DNA from: Pseudomonadota bacterium
Lineage (GTDB): Bacteria > Pseudomonadota > Alphaproteobacteria > Sphingomonadales > Govanellaceae
Reading direction: 5' to 3'
DNA length: 64,000 nt
Assembly (NCBI GenBank): GCA_003577275.1
Contig: QEVO01000001.1
Coordinates: forward strand, 186,001-250,000
The stretch's first letter is position 1. Every line of letters begins with the position of its first letter. This document shows, in pieces, positions 1-9,096 of this stretch. The notes under the pieces are model-generated. The model was not told where the DNA came from. It did no database searches and saw only the letters and a program-made list of their open reading frames with translations. The position numbers were made by a program, and so were the translations under genes.

Positions 1-671
1 TACGCCGGCAATCTTTTCGGCTCATCATTTTCCGACAGACGACTCACCGTCGCTTCCAATCGCTGACGCAGCCAAAGCGAAGCTTTGGGAACGACGATTG
101 GATATTGGAATACGTCGTGCGCCGTCGCGCGTTCAACCCGCATGATGTCGTGCCCTGAACGGCCAAACACGATGAGCGGCGGCAAGGTATGGTTCTCGAT
201 GGCAATGCGCGTGTCCATCGATTCGTAGGCAAAGCCGATATACACATCTAGTTCACGCGCGATCAGCCGCTCTTGCATCATTTCCCACCCGCCTAATTCC
301 AGTGTGAACTCGAGATTGGGATAATGGTTGAGAAGTCGAATGAGCGCCGGCGTGACGATCGGTTCCGCGAAGTACGGGTCGCAGCCAATGATGAGGCGAC
401 CAGCGGCCAGTTTCTGCATCAACTTGATCTGTCGATGCATGTGGTGAACTTTTGAGATGGCGGCCCGCGCCGTCTCGACTACAACCTCACCGTAAGCGGT
501 TGGCGTTACGTCTCCATAGCGCCGCTCGAACAGCTGTACGCCACAGAGCGCCTCAATTTTTTGAATGCTCTGCGTCAGCGCGGCTTGGGTGATATTGACC
601 GCATCAGCCGCACGACCAAAATGCCGGTGCTCGGCAAGCGCGACGACATGCCTGAATTGCTGAAGATTCAC
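1..671 (-). CDS. LysR-family transcriptional regulator, C-terminus cut by window edge
   Basis: About 223 codons are present; the frame is open to the window edge, so the C-terminus is missing. The GTG at 669-671 is the natural start. The first 60 residues form the LysR winged helix (LQQFRHVVALAEHRHFGRAA, then ITQAALTQSIQKIE and LFERR). A linker helix and the start of the periplasmic-binding-like effector domain follow (AGRLIIGCDPYFAEP). It is divergent from the TonB-dependent receptor at 935, the usual LysR arrangement, so it probably controls that receptor and the beta-oxidation genes behind it in response to a pathway intermediate. The family assignment is secure; effector and targets are inferred. 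Confidence 0.88.
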   Translation of the reverse strand, partial: MNLQQFRHVVALAEHRHFGRAADAVNITQAALTQSIQKIEALCGVQLFERRYGDVTPTAYGEVVVETARAAISKVHHMHRQIKLMQKLAAGRLIIGCDPYFAEPIVTPALIRLLNHYPNLEFTLELGGWEMMQERLIARELDVYIGFAYESMDTRIAIENHTLPPLIVFGRSGHDIMRVERATAHDVFQYPIVVPKASLWLRQRLEATVSRLSENDEPKRLPA

Positions 672-934
672 AATAAGCTACGCTAATCGTTTTCGTTAAA
701 AGAATCAATTGGACAAATAATCATAGGTAAAGAAAGATGACCTGGCAAGTTCACTAGCGCCAAAGAAAGTACGTGGTTAATTCGCCTAGGTACAAGAGCG
801 GAGGATACCCGATAGTGAACCGCCCTGAAGCCCCACCGCGGAACCGCACGCAGCTTGGCGGTAAACAGATGGCTATCACACGGGGTTTTTCCTGGATTAA
901 TTCTAATAGGGTATGTCAGGTAGGGTATAAAATC
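672..934. promoter_or_regulatory. Divergent intergenic region between LysR and TonB receptor
   Basis: These 263 bases separate two divergent genes, so both promoters and the LysR binding site should lie here. The part from about 672 to 760 is AT-rich. An upstream in-frame ATG at 773 would add 54 residues to the receptor, but those residues look neither like a signal peptide nor like any domain, so I treat the stretch as non-coding leader. No unambiguous terminator or perfect palindrome was found. Confidence 0.4.
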
Positions 935-3238
935 ATGATATCATTGCATGCGAAGAATACCAAAGCGGTCATTGCCGGGCAGACCGCGCTTTCCGGGACT
1001 TGGCCGTTACTTGTGGCGGCGTGGGTGGCCAGCACGGGTTTGCCGCTGCCGCTTTCGGCGGAGGAAGTCGAACAATTCGGATCCGTGTCCTCTTTGCTGG
1101 AAGAGGTGGTGGTCACCGCCCGCAAACGTGAGGAGCTCTCGCAAGAGGTTCCGCTATCCATCGTCGCCTACAGCGCCGAAAAACTCGAAACATTGAAGGT
1201 CCGGGAAATTAGCGACCTTTCCGTCAAAATGCCCAATGTGGCGCTGGATGACGTAAAAACGTTACGCAGCACCGCCAATTTTTCAATCCGGGGTCTTGGC
1301 GTCAACAGCACGATTCCATCCATCGATCCGACCGTAGGCGTATTCATTGATGGCGTATACCAGGGTCAAAACTTTGGCGTCGTCATGGACATGGCCGATA
1401 TCCAGAGCATCGAGGTGCTGCGTGGCCCTCAGGGCGTGCTGTTTGGCCGTAACGTCACTGGCGGCGCAGTCCTGATCAACTCCAAGCGTCCTACCGATGA
1501 GCTGGAATTCTCGGCGCGCGCGGCAATTGACGGCAACCCGAATGGCGATGGAGGGCTGAATTCCTACATCATGGCCGCCGTCAGCGGTCCGCTCAGCGAT
1601 ACCTTCGGTGCGCGCATGAGCGTCTACTACAACAAGGATGACGGCTGGTTCGTCAACCAATACGATGGTAAAAACTTTGGCGAGGCTGAGACATTGATAT
1701 TCCGCCCGGTTTTTTCCTGGCGGCCCAGTGACAATATCAGCATGGTTCTGCGCTGGGAGCACATGGCTTCCGACGGTCAGGGTCCGGCGGCCCAGAGTCA
1801 TACCAATAGCTCGGGCGCGCCAGGCTTCTTCGCAAATTTTGATCGTGACAGCTTTGGCATGTCAATTGACGAAGAAGGCCGGTACGACCTCAAGAACGAC
1901 CTCGTAACTCTGGAATTAAACTGGGACATCGCTCTTGGCGATGGCACGATCACGAACATCTTCGGGTACAAGGACTTCAAGGTCGATGGCGTGAGCGATA
2001 TCGACGCGCAACCCGTATGGCTGTTTCATGCCCCATTCTGGAATGATCAGGAGCAGTTCAGCAATGAGCTGCGCTACACCGGCACGTTCGGCAATGCGCG
2101 GGTAACGACTGGTCTATTCTGGTTCGACAACAAGATAAAATACCACGAACGGCGCGAATTGCTGGGTATCGCGACCGGCGGCGTGGCCCCGGCCCTCACC
2201 CAGGATGGTGGCGGAGACTACCATGTGGAATCCAAGGCCTGGTTCGGAACGGTGGACTACGACATTTCGGAATCCTGGACGCTGACCGCCGGCGCGCGCT
2301 TCACCTCAGAAGACAAGTCCGTGAAGATCGCCTCGCTGGTGCGCAACGTTAATAGCCCTTGTAATGTCGTTGAGGGCACCTGCTCGTTTGACTTCGTTGA
2401 CGACGCATCCTGGGATGCCTGGTCCGGCAAGCTGGGGGCGACTTGGAACGTCAGAGACGACCTGCGCGTCTATGGTCACTGGTCACGCTCGCACCGTTCC
2501 GGTGGTTATAATCTGCGCAACGCGGCGATTGACACCGTCAACCTGGGTCCGGGCCCGTTCGACGAAGAAACCGTTGACAGCTATGAACTCGGCTTCAAGA
2601 CGGAACTGGGCGGGCGCGGTCATTTGAATGCCTCCGTATTCTATACGACGATCGACGACATGCAGCGCGAGGTGAACCTGACAGATCCGGTTTCAGGTAT
2701 CGTGCAGGTGATCAAGAATACCGCCAATGCCGAGATTCTGGGATTTGAAATCGAGGGTTTAGTGGCGCTCGGCAAGAACACCGTTTTGCTCGGATCAGTG
2801 GGCTGGATCGATCCGAAGTACCAGGACGTTTTCTTTGACCTGAATGGCGATGGCGCAATCAATGACGCCGACAAGAATCTCAAGTTGCCGCGGGCCGCGG
2901 AGTGGACGTGGAGCGTCGGCATCAATCATGACATCCATATCAGCGATTGGGGCTATCTGACTGCGCGCGCAAACTATGCGTTCCGCGATAAATCATATTT
3001 TACCGACAATAACCTGGGGTTCCTGCAATCTCAGAAGATCCTCGACGCAGGTCTCGACTTTCACGCCAGCGGCGGCCGCTGGACCTACTCGCTCTACGGC
3101 CGTAATCTGCTCAATGAGGTCGGCCACGGCGGCGACACGCAATTTCCGACCTTGTTGGGGGGAGTGCCTCTCGGCGGCACCTTCTCGCCACTGATTAAGG
3201 GACGGGTCGTCGGCTTCGAGGTTTCCTGCCGCCTATAA
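935..3238 (+). CDS. TonB-dependent outer-membrane receptor
   Basis: A 767-residue outer-membrane receptor for TonB-energised uptake of a ligand too large or hydrophobic for porins. From the ATG at 935 there is a signal peptide (about residues 1-42), a TonB-box-like segment (EEVVVTARKRE), a plug domain with IRGLG, and the conserved plug end VEVLRGPQG(V)LFGRN. The beta-barrel runs to a terminal aromatic-rich strand ending CRL. The ATG at 773 is in frame but precedes the signal peptide, so 935 is preferred although its ribosome site is weak. It heads the operon-like series of CoA-activating and beta-oxidation genes, suggesting it imports their substrate. The barrel style is that of the large catabolic receptor family of sphingomonads and related gammaproteobacteria; the ligand is unknown. 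Confidence 0.9.
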   Translation: MISLHAKNTKAVIAGQTALSGTWPLLVAAWVASTGLPLPLSAEEVEQFGSVSSLLEEVVVTARKREELSQEVPLSIVAYSAEKLETLKVREISDLSVKMPNVALDDVKTLRSTANFSIRGLGVNSTIPSIDPTVGVFIDGVYQGQNFGVVMDMADIQSIEVLRGPQGVLFGRNVTGGAVLINSKRPTDELEFSARAAIDGNPNGDGGLNSYIMAAVSGPLSDTFGARMSVYYNKDDGWFVNQYDGKNFGEAETLIFRPVFSWRPSDNISMVLRWEHMASDGQGPAAQSHTNSSGAPGFFANFDRDSFGMSIDEEGRYDLKNDLVTLELNWDIALGDGTITNIFGYKDFKVDGVSDIDAQPVWLFHAPFWNDQEQFSNELRYTGTFGNARVTTGLFWFDNKIKYHERRELLGIATGGVAPALTQDGGGDYHVESKAWFGTVDYDISESWTLTAGARFTSEDKSVKIASLVRNVNSPCNVVEGTCSFDFVDDASWDAWSGKLGATWNVRDDLRVYGHWSRSHRSGGYNLRNAAIDTVNLGPGPFDEETVDSYELGFKTELGGRGHLNASVFYTTIDDMQREVNLTDPVSGIVQVIKNTANAEILGFEIEGLVALGKNTVLLGSVGWIDPKYQDVFFDLNGDGAINDADKNLKLPRAAEWTWSVGINHDIHISDWGYLTARANYAFRDKSYFTDNNLGFLQSQKILDAGLDFHASGGRWTYSLYGRNLLNEVGHGGDTQFPTLLGGVPLGGTFSPLIKGRVVGFEVSCRL

Positions 3239-3361
3239 TGACAACAAGAATACCGTCGCTACGCTGACTTTTTTGAGCGATAATTTATCAGGATCGTGAG
3301 CGTCGGTTTGGAATCTAGGCGGACATGGCTTACAGAAACGGTGACGTCGCCGGAGGCGAAT

Positions 3362-4933
3362 ATGACCAGCAGAAATACGGTTGATCCGATGTTATGCGAA
3401 CACTTCGATCTGCATGGCAAGTGGCGCGCCGAGCGCACTGCGGTGGTCTTCGGCGACGTGCGCCTGACCTGGGGCGAGCTTGCGGCGCGCCTGCACCAGG
3501 TTGCCAATGGACTGAATAGTTATGGAATCTGCGCTGGCCACACGGTGGCGGTGCTAATCGATAATCGCCTTGAAACGGTAGAGATTATGCTCGGCGTGAT
3601 GCGCAGCGGCGCCGCCGTCGTGCCTATCAGTTTGGTGATCAGTGACGATGCTATCAGAACGCAACTACTCGACTGCAAGCCATCCGCCATCATCGCAAGC
3701 CCAGCGGAAGCATCGCGAATCAGTGGCATGGATGGTATGTCCGCAATTGCGGCGCATCAACGAGTGATCGTCGGCGGCAATGCCCCGGGATGGGTTGAAT
3801 ATTCGACGTGGCGTAACGCTCAGGCGCGGACGGCGCCGCGTTCCCTGCCCGCACCGGATGACCTATGCACGATCACATACAGTTCCGGTACGACGGGAGC
3901 GCCCAAGGGGATCGCTCACAGTCATCGCGGCCGGCTTGCCTTTGCTCAGCAAGGGGCGCTGGCGTTGCGGATACACGAAGATGGCGTTACGATTTGCAGC
4001 CTTGGCTTCTACTCGAACGCAACGTGGTTGTCGCTGCTCAGCGCGCTCGTGGTCGGCGGCACTGTCGTAGTCGAGCCAGGATTCCAACCCGAACGGTTTT
4101 TGCGCACGATTGAGAAGGTATCCGCCACCCATCTTTTCCTGGTGCCGTTGCAGTATCGGTTATTAGTGGAGTGTCCTGAGCGCGCGTCGTTCGATGTATC
4201 ATCGCTGCAAGTTCTGGCAGCCGCCGGGGCCGTGATGGCCGCTGAGTTGAAGGAGCGCATATCTGACTGGGTCGATTGCGCTTTCGTCGAGGCGTACGGA
4301 CTCACCGAAGGCTTCGCCACCATCCTGTCCGATAAGGACGGCCGTCGCAAGCCGACCTCGGTGGGGCGGCCAATGCCGGGTTCCGATCTGAAAATTCTCA
4401 CGGATGAGGGCGTTGAAGCTGTAACTGGCGAGCCTGGCGAGATTGTTGGCCTGTCTTCGCTGACAATGGACTACTACTTCAATCGACCTGACGAGACGGC
4501 AGCCTCATTCTGGACCGATGAATCCGGCAGGCAGTGGCTGAGGACCGGCGACATCGGCTATCTCGATGAAGAGGGCTTTCTGTATTTGCTGGACCGGAAA
4601 AAAGACATGATCGTATCCGGTGGTCAAAATATTTTTCCGATCGATATCGAAACGGCCGCAATCGCGCATCCTGACATCGCCCAGATCGCTGTCATCGGCG
4701 TCGCGCACGAGAAATGGGGCGAGACGCCGCTGGCGGTCATCGTGCCGCGCAATGGGGCGCGGTTGGATGCTGATGAAATGCTGTCCTGGATCAATGAGCG
4801 CGTTGGCAAACGGCAGCGCGTTAGTTTCGTGGCTTTCCGCCAATCACTGCCGGTTAATGCCCTGGGCAAAGTGCTGAAACGAGAACTGCGCAAGCAGTTC
4901 GCCGGGACCGGCGTCAACGACTTACTGGCCTGA
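3362..4933 (+). CDS. AMP-forming acyl-CoA ligase
   Basis: A 523-residue ANL-superfamily enzyme that activates a carboxylic acid to its CoA thioester through an acyl-adenylate, in the cytoplasm. Visible motifs are the phosphate loop YSSGTTGAPKG, the adenine-site YGLTE, the hinge TGDIGY, and the C-terminal catalytic lysine in NALGKVLKREL. The start at 3362 has a good GGAGG site just upstream; an in-frame start at 3296 would add 22 unconserved residues. It sits between the receptor and a thiolase, so it probably performs the first committed step on the imported acid. Substrate specificity cannot be read from the motifs. Confidence 0.88.
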   Translation: MTSRNTVDPMLCEHFDLHGKWRAERTAVVFGDVRLTWGELAARLHQVANGLNSYGICAGHTVAVLIDNRLETVEIMLGVMRSGAAVVPISLVISDDAIRTQLLDCKPSAIIASPAEASRISGMDGMSAIAAHQRVIVGGNAPGWVEYSTWRNAQARTAPRSLPAPDDLCTITYSSGTTGAPKGIAHSHRGRLAFAQQGALALRIHEDGVTICSLGFYSNATWLSLLSALVVGGTVVVEPGFQPERFLRTIEKVSATHLFLVPLQYRLLVECPERASFDVSSLQVLAAAGAVMAAELKERISDWVDCAFVEAYGLTEGFATILSDKDGRRKPTSVGRPMPGSDLKILTDEGVEAVTGEPGEIVGLSSLTMDYYFNRPDETAASFWTDESGRQWLRTGDIGYLDEEGFLYLLDRKKDMIVSGGQNIFPIDIETAAIAHPDIAQIAVIGVAHEKWGETPLAVIVPRNGARLDADEMLSWINERVGKRQRVSFVAFRQSLPVNALGKVLKRELRKQFAGTGVNDLLA

Positions 4934-4951
4934 AAAAACTGTTGGAGTATT

Positions 4952-6136
4952 ATGATGCGTAAAATCCATGTTGCTGGCGTAGGGATGATTCCGTTCAAAA
5001 AGCCAGGCGCCAGCGAGTCCTACCATGTAATGGGTATGCAAGCGGCTCAGCTTGCGCTGTCTGATGCATGCATTACCTACAGCGATATAGAACAGGCGTA
5101 TGCCGGATACGTGCATGGGCACTCTACCTGTGGACAGCATGCGCTTTATGGCCTGGGCATGACGGGCATTCCTATCTTCAACGTCAATAACAATTGTTCA
5201 AGCGGCTCAACGGCGCTTTTCCTGGCGCGCCAAGCGATCGAGACAGGCGCGGCTGAGTGCGTTCTGGCGCTCGGCTTTGAAGAAATGAAGCCCGGCGCGC
5301 TCGGCGCGGGGGAGAATGACGGCCCAACCCCGTTCGACAATTTTAATGCGCTGACGCTGGAGCTGGTCGGCATGCCGCAGCTGCCGATGGCGCTGCGTTA
5401 TTTCGGCGGCGCCGGGCTGAGCCACATGCAGAAATATGGTACGCCGCTTAAAACGTTCGCGAAGATTCGCGCCAAGGCATCGCGTCATGCGGCAAATAAC
5501 CCGCTGGCCGTATTCCGCAAGGTGTTGACAGATGAAGATGTGCTGGGGGATCAAGTCATTTGGCCAGGCGTAATGACACGCCTTATGGCTTGCCCGCCCA
5601 CCTGCGGCGCCGCCGCGGCTGTGCTTGTATCCGATGAATTCGCCAGAGCGCGAGGATTGCGCACGGATGTCGTCATCGCCGCCCAGGCAATGGTGACCGA
5701 CTTTCCGTCCACGTTCGAAGAGCGCGATATGATCAAAGTCGTCGGCTACGATATGGCGCGCGAAGGGGCATCCAGAGTGTACGAAGCCGCTGGCGTCGGG
5801 CCGGAAGATATTGACCTCGTGGAACTGCACGACTGCTTTGCGCAAAATGAACTGCTTTGTTACGAAGCGTTGGGTTTTTGTCCTGAGGGAGGTGCGGAGA
5901 AATTCGTCGACGACGGCGCCAATACCTATGGCGGCCAGGTCGTGACGAATCCTTCGGGTGGTCTCTTGTCGAAGGGCCACCCGCTCGGCGCGACCGGCCT
6001 CGCTCAATGTTACGAGATTACCCATCAATTGCGCGGTACGGCGGAGAAGCGGCAGGTGGCGGGCGCGCGCAATGCGCTTCAGCACAACCTTGGCATGGGA
6101 GGCGCCTGTGTCGTCACGCTCTACCAGTCAGCCTAA
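4952..6136 (+). CDS. SCP2-type thiolase family protein (acyl-CoA thiolysis)
   Basis: A 394-residue thiolase-superfamily protein of the SCP-x/lipid-transfer branch. The nucleophile Cys82 lies in NNNCSSGSTAL. A histidine follows in ELHDCFAQNE (about His293), and the GHPLGATG loop carries His343. The C-terminus MGGACVVTLY matches the branch, which often lacks the classical second active-site Cys. Thiolysis of a 3-oxoacyl-CoA is therefore plausible, unlike the second thiolase-like protein at 35879, which lacks the Cys. GGAG stands just before the ATG. The MaoC gene starts 4 bases after the stop, indicating co-transcription. Confidence 0.85.
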   Translation: MMRKIHVAGVGMIPFKKPGASESYHVMGMQAAQLALSDACITYSDIEQAYAGYVHGHSTCGQHALYGLGMTGIPIFNVNNNCSSGSTALFLARQAIETGAAECVLALGFEEMKPGALGAGENDGPTPFDNFNALTLELVGMPQLPMALRYFGGAGLSHMQKYGTPLKTFAKIRAKASRHAANNPLAVFRKVLTDEDVLGDQVIWPGVMTRLMACPPTCGAAAAVLVSDEFARARGLRTDVVIAAQAMVTDFPSTFEERDMIKVVGYDMAREGASRVYEAAGVGPEDIDLVELHDCFAQNELLCYEALGFCPEGGAEKFVDDGANTYGGQVVTNPSGGLLSKGHPLGATGLAQCYEITHQLRGTAEKRQVAGARNALQHNLGMGGACVVTLYQSA

Positions 6137-6140
6137 TTCC

Positions 6141-6596
6141 ATGGTCGATGTCGCGCAAATCGGTTATCGGCATCCGGCGCATTCCGTCGATGTCGAACAA
6201 GGGAAGCTGCGATTCTTCGCCCGTGTGATTGGCGAGACCAACCCAATCTACACAGATGAAGCCGCTGCGCGCGCCGCCGGACTTCCTGGTCTTGCCGCAC
6301 CGCCGACGTATGCGTTTTCGCTCGAGCTCGATCAAACGCGACCATTTGCCATGCTAGAGAAACTGGGCGTGCGTCTCAATCGGGTGCTGCATGGCAGCCA
6401 ACGCTTCATATACCACAAGCCCATCTGCGCCGGTGACCGGATTACGCTGCAGTCCGTCGTGGAGGACATTTATGAGAAGAAAGGCGGAGCGTTGCGCTTC
6501 ATCGTGATCCGTACCGAGGCCACGAATCAACGCGGCGAACTGGCGGTCGAGATGTCGAAGACAGTAGTGGTGCGTCAATCCAGGAGTGCAAAATGA
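6141..6596 (+). CDS. MaoC-like hotdog protein, non-catalytic-type half of a split hydratase
   Basis: A 151-residue single hotdog-fold protein of the N-terminal MaoC/FAS1-dehydratase type (ARVIGETNPIYTDEAAARAAG, then LAAPPTYAF). At the place where hydratase-2 enzymes carry the Asp and His of D-x-N-P-x-H it has E-T-N-P-I-Y (around residues 32-37), so both catalytic residues are absent. The next gene overlaps it by four bases and carries the intact motif. This arrangement is known from heteromeric enoyl-CoA hydratases such as ChsH1/ChsH2, where one subunit binds the acyl chain and the other is catalytic. The ATG at 6141 lies 4 bases after the thiolase stop. Confidence 0.82.
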   Translation: MVDVAQIGYRHPAHSVDVEQGKLRFFARVIGETNPIYTDEAAARAAGLPGLAAPPTYAFSLELDQTRPFAMLEKLGVRLNRVLHGSQRFIYHKPICAGDRITLQSVVEDIYEKKGGALRFIVIRTEATNQRGELAVEMSKTVVVRQSRSAK

Positions 6597-7033
6597 CGGC
6601 TGTCGCTCATGCACGCCGCTATGCGCCAGGCGATCTCATTCCAACGCTGCAAATTACGCCAGTCAGTAGGGCGACCCTGGCGTTGTTTGCCGGCGCTTCC
6701 AATGATCATAACCCGATGCATATCGATCTTGACGCCGCGCGAGCCGCCGGCATGGACGACGTATTCGCTCAGGGCATGTTGCCGATGGCGTATCTCGGCA
6801 GGGCGCTCACGAATGCCTTCGGGCCATTTGCGCTGTGCGAGTTCGGCGTTCGATTCGCGGCCATCACTCATGTTCGGGATCGTCTCGACTGCATAGGGGA
6901 AGTTATAACGGCTGTGGATTGCGCCTCGGGCCAGCGCCTCAATCTTAAACTGACCGTTATCAACTCACGAGGCGAACCCACGCTTATCGGTGATGCGGTT
7001 GTCGAAATCAACCTGGAGGAACAGAACGTATGA
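6593..7033 (+). CDS. MaoC-like (R)-specific enoyl-CoA hydratase, catalytic half
   Basis: A 146-residue single hotdog protein. The hydratase-2 motif is intact: FAGASNDHNPMHID places Asp38 and His43 at the catalytic positions. Its ATG overlaps the stop of the preceding MaoC-like gene (ATGA), and its own stop overlaps the next SDR start, so the three are translationally coupled. Expected role: hydration of a 2-enoyl-CoA during side-chain beta-oxidation, working as a heteromer with the 6141 product. The fold assignment is firm; pairing is inferred from the complementary loss of active-site residues. Confidence 0.85.
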   Translation: MTAVAHARRYAPGDLIPTLQITPVSRATLALFAGASNDHNPMHIDLDAARAAGMDDVFAQGMLPMAYLGRALTNAFGPFALCEFGVRFAAITHVRDRLDCIGEVITAVDCASGQRLNLKLTVINSRGEPTLIGDAVVEINLEEQNV

Positions 7034-7857
7034 CCAGACTGGCCGGAAAAGTCGCCCTCGTCACGGGCGGCGGCCGCGGCATTGGCCGCGCACTTGCGCT
7101 TAAACTCGCGCGCGAAGGCGCGAAAGTAGTACTAAACGATCTTGATGAAGCGCCCGTTGCAGAGACGATAAAGATCGTCCAGGAGATGGGCGGCGAGATC
7201 ACGCCCGTCGTCGGCAGCGTCACTGAGCCCGACTTTGGCGAGCGCTTCGTCGCAGCCGCGCTTGAGACGTTTGGCGACGTGCATATCATCGTCAACAACG
7301 CCGGCTACACCTGGGACAGTGTCATTCAGAAGACAAGCGACGCACAATTCCAGGCAATGCTGGATGTTCATCTGATTGCGCCGTTTCGCATCCTTCGCGC
7401 CGCGACAGCGCATATACGCCAAGCCTTTAAGCGTGAAGACGAACGCCAGGAATACACCTACCGCAAGGTGGTGAACGTATCATCTCTCGCCGGGCTCTAT
7501 GGCAATGCGGGTCAGGCCGGCTATTCCGTCGGCAAGGCCGGCATCGTCGGGCTCACGCGCACGCTCTGCAAGGAATGGGGCCGCTATCGTGTCAACGTCA
7601 ACTGCGTGGCGTTTGGACTGATCGAAACTCGTCTGACGCAACCGCTGACCAGCGAGGAGGCGCGCATCAGCATCGAAGGCCGCGAACTCGGCGTCGGCAT
7701 ACAACCGCAATTGCTGCAAGCGATCGCTACGATGGCGCCTTTAGGCCGCGCCGGCACGCCCAAGGAAGCCGCCGACGCCATCTATCTCCTCTGTTCGCCC
7801 GAATCGGACTACGTTAGCGGTCAGGTGCTCGTGTGCGGCGGCGGCTTGTTAATGTAA
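7030..7857 (+). CDS. SDR-family 3-hydroxyacyl-CoA dehydrogenase-like protein
   Basis: A 275-residue classical short-chain dehydrogenase. The nucleotide motif TGGGRGIG (12-19), NNAG (89-92), catalytic Ser about 151, Tyr165 and Lys169 (YSVGK) are all present. An acidic residue after the second beta-strand (NDLD) suggests NAD(H). It overlaps the MaoC gene by four bases and lies one base from the acyl-CoA dehydrogenase, so oxidation of the hydrated CoA ester (3-hydroxyacyl-CoA to 3-oxoacyl-CoA) is the simplest role. An insertion before the Ser (KREDERQEYTYRK) is longer than in FabG and resembles peroxisomal multifunctional-enzyme-type dehydrogenases. Confidence 0.85.
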   Translation: MTRLAGKVALVTGGGRGIGRALALKLAREGAKVVLNDLDEAPVAETIKIVQEMGGEITPVVGSVTEPDFGERFVAAALETFGDVHIIVNNAGYTWDSVIQKTSDAQFQAMLDVHLIAPFRILRAATAHIRQAFKREDERQEYTYRKVVNVSSLAGLYGNAGQAGYSVGKAGIVGLTRTLCKEWGRYRVNVNCVAFGLIETRLTQPLTSEEARISIEGRELGVGIQPQLLQAIATMAPLGRAGTPKEAADAIYLLCSPESDYVSGQVLVCGGGLLM

Positions 7858-7858
7858 G

Positions 7859-9001
7859 ATGATTACCTTTCCCAGAGATATATTCGACTCGGAGCATGAA
7901 CTGATCAGGCAGACCGCGCGAAGGTTCTGCGAGCAGGAAATCGCTCCTCTTCACGACGCCTGGGAGAAGGCCGGCGTCGTGCCGCGGTCAGCATGGCTCA
8001 AGGCCGGTGAACTCGGCTTGCTGTGTATGGGCATGCCGGTGGAGTACGGCGGCAGTGGGTTTGATTTTCGCGCTTCCACGCTCCTGATCGAGGAATTGAT
8101 GCGGATTGGCGCCTCCGGGCCAGGATTCGCCCTGCATTCCGACATCGTCGCTCCCTATCTTCTGCATCACGGTAGCGAAGCCATCCGGCGTAGCTGGCTG
8201 CCGCGGATGGCGCGCGGTGAAGTCGTGGCGGCGATCGCCATGACTGAGCCCGGGACGGGCAGTGATTTGCGGGCGATATCGACGCGCGCCATTCGCGAGG
8301 GAGATGAGTACATCATCAGCGGTTCGAAAACCTTCATCACGAATGGGCAAAGCGCCGATTTCGTGGTCGTGGTGGCTCGCACAGCCGATGCAACAAGCGA
8401 GTCGGGCCTGAGCCTCATCATCGTCGAGGCAGACCGGCCGGGATTCAGGCGTGGGCGTAAGCTTGAAAAGATCGGGATGAAGGCGCAGGACACCTCCGAA
8501 CTATTCTTCGATGATGTTCGCGTCCCGACGGGCAACCTTGTTGGACAGGAACATCGCGGCCTGCATCATCTGATGAGCGAACTGCCGCAGGAGCGGCTGA
8601 TCATTGCCATCCAGGCAGTTTCCGCTACTCGCGCAATCTTGGAGCATACCGTCGAATTTACCCGTAATCGCAAAATATTCGGTAAGACCACGTTCGATTT
8701 TCAGAACACGCGCTTTGTGCTTGCCCGCGCTTCAGCGCAGTTGGAGGTGATTCAGGTATTCGTCGACAGGTGCATTGCGCTGCACGTCGCCGGCCGCCTG
8801 GACGCCACGATGGCCGCGGCCGCCAAGCTGACCGCCACGGAGATGCAGAACAAGCTGATTGATGATTGCCTTCAGTTGCATGGCGGCTATGGCTACATGT
8901 GGGAGTATCCGGTGGCTCGCGCGTGGGCGGATGCTCGCGCCCAGAGGATCTATGGCGGCGCCAATGAGGTCATGACGGAGCTGATCGCGCGGCAGCTGTA
9001 A
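7859..9001 (+). CDS. Acyl-CoA dehydrogenase, long/branched-chain (LCAD-like) type
   Basis: A 380-residue FAD-dependent acyl-CoA dehydrogenase introducing the alpha-beta double bond. Motifs: AMTEPGTGSDL (flavin/substrate loop), RKIFGKTTFDFQN (FAD arginine), LHGGYGYMWEYPVARAWADAR and IYGGANEVMTELI. The position where medium/short-chain enzymes carry the base (YEG) is Gly. Instead, Glu245 in ELPQERL aligns with the catalytic Glu of mammalian LCAD, as in LCAD and isovaleryl-type enzymes that tolerate branched acyl chains. It starts one base after the SDR stop. Electrons would go to ETF, which is not encoded nearby. Confidence 0.88.
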   Translation: MITFPRDIFDSEHELIRQTARRFCEQEIAPLHDAWEKAGVVPRSAWLKAGELGLLCMGMPVEYGGSGFDFRASTLLIEELMRIGASGPGFALHSDIVAPYLLHHGSEAIRRSWLPRMARGEVVAAIAMTEPGTGSDLRAISTRAIREGDEYIISGSKTFITNGQSADFVVVVARTADATSESGLSLIIVEADRPGFRRGRKLEKIGMKAQDTSELFFDDVRVPTGNLVGQEHRGLHHLMSELPQERLIIAIQAVSATRAILEHTVEFTRNRKIFGKTTFDFQNTRFVLARASAQLEVIQVFVDRCIALHVAGRLDATMAAAAKLTATEMQNKLIDDCLQLHGGYGYMWEYPVARAWADARAQRIYGGANEVMTELIARQL

Positions 9002-9096
9002 CCAGCGCAATCCGGAGCCTTGGAGCGGTTGGGCGCGAAGGCAACCCCCTTAATTCCGGATGTGCATCTATTGAAATGAGTAAGGGGGAGAATCCC

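Noticed and set aside
44..247. Short minus-strand open frame inside the LysR gene
   Set aside because: The LysR frame on the same strand runs through it with clear family motifs; this is another frame of the same DNA.
1283..1801. Long antisense open frame under the first receptor
   Set aside because: No ribosome site, no recognisable domain, and the receptor frame on the plus strand is fully conserved.
5207..6085. 292-codon antisense frame under the thiolase
   Set aside because: Composition rich in Arg/His and no domain; a GC-rich shadow of the thiolase.
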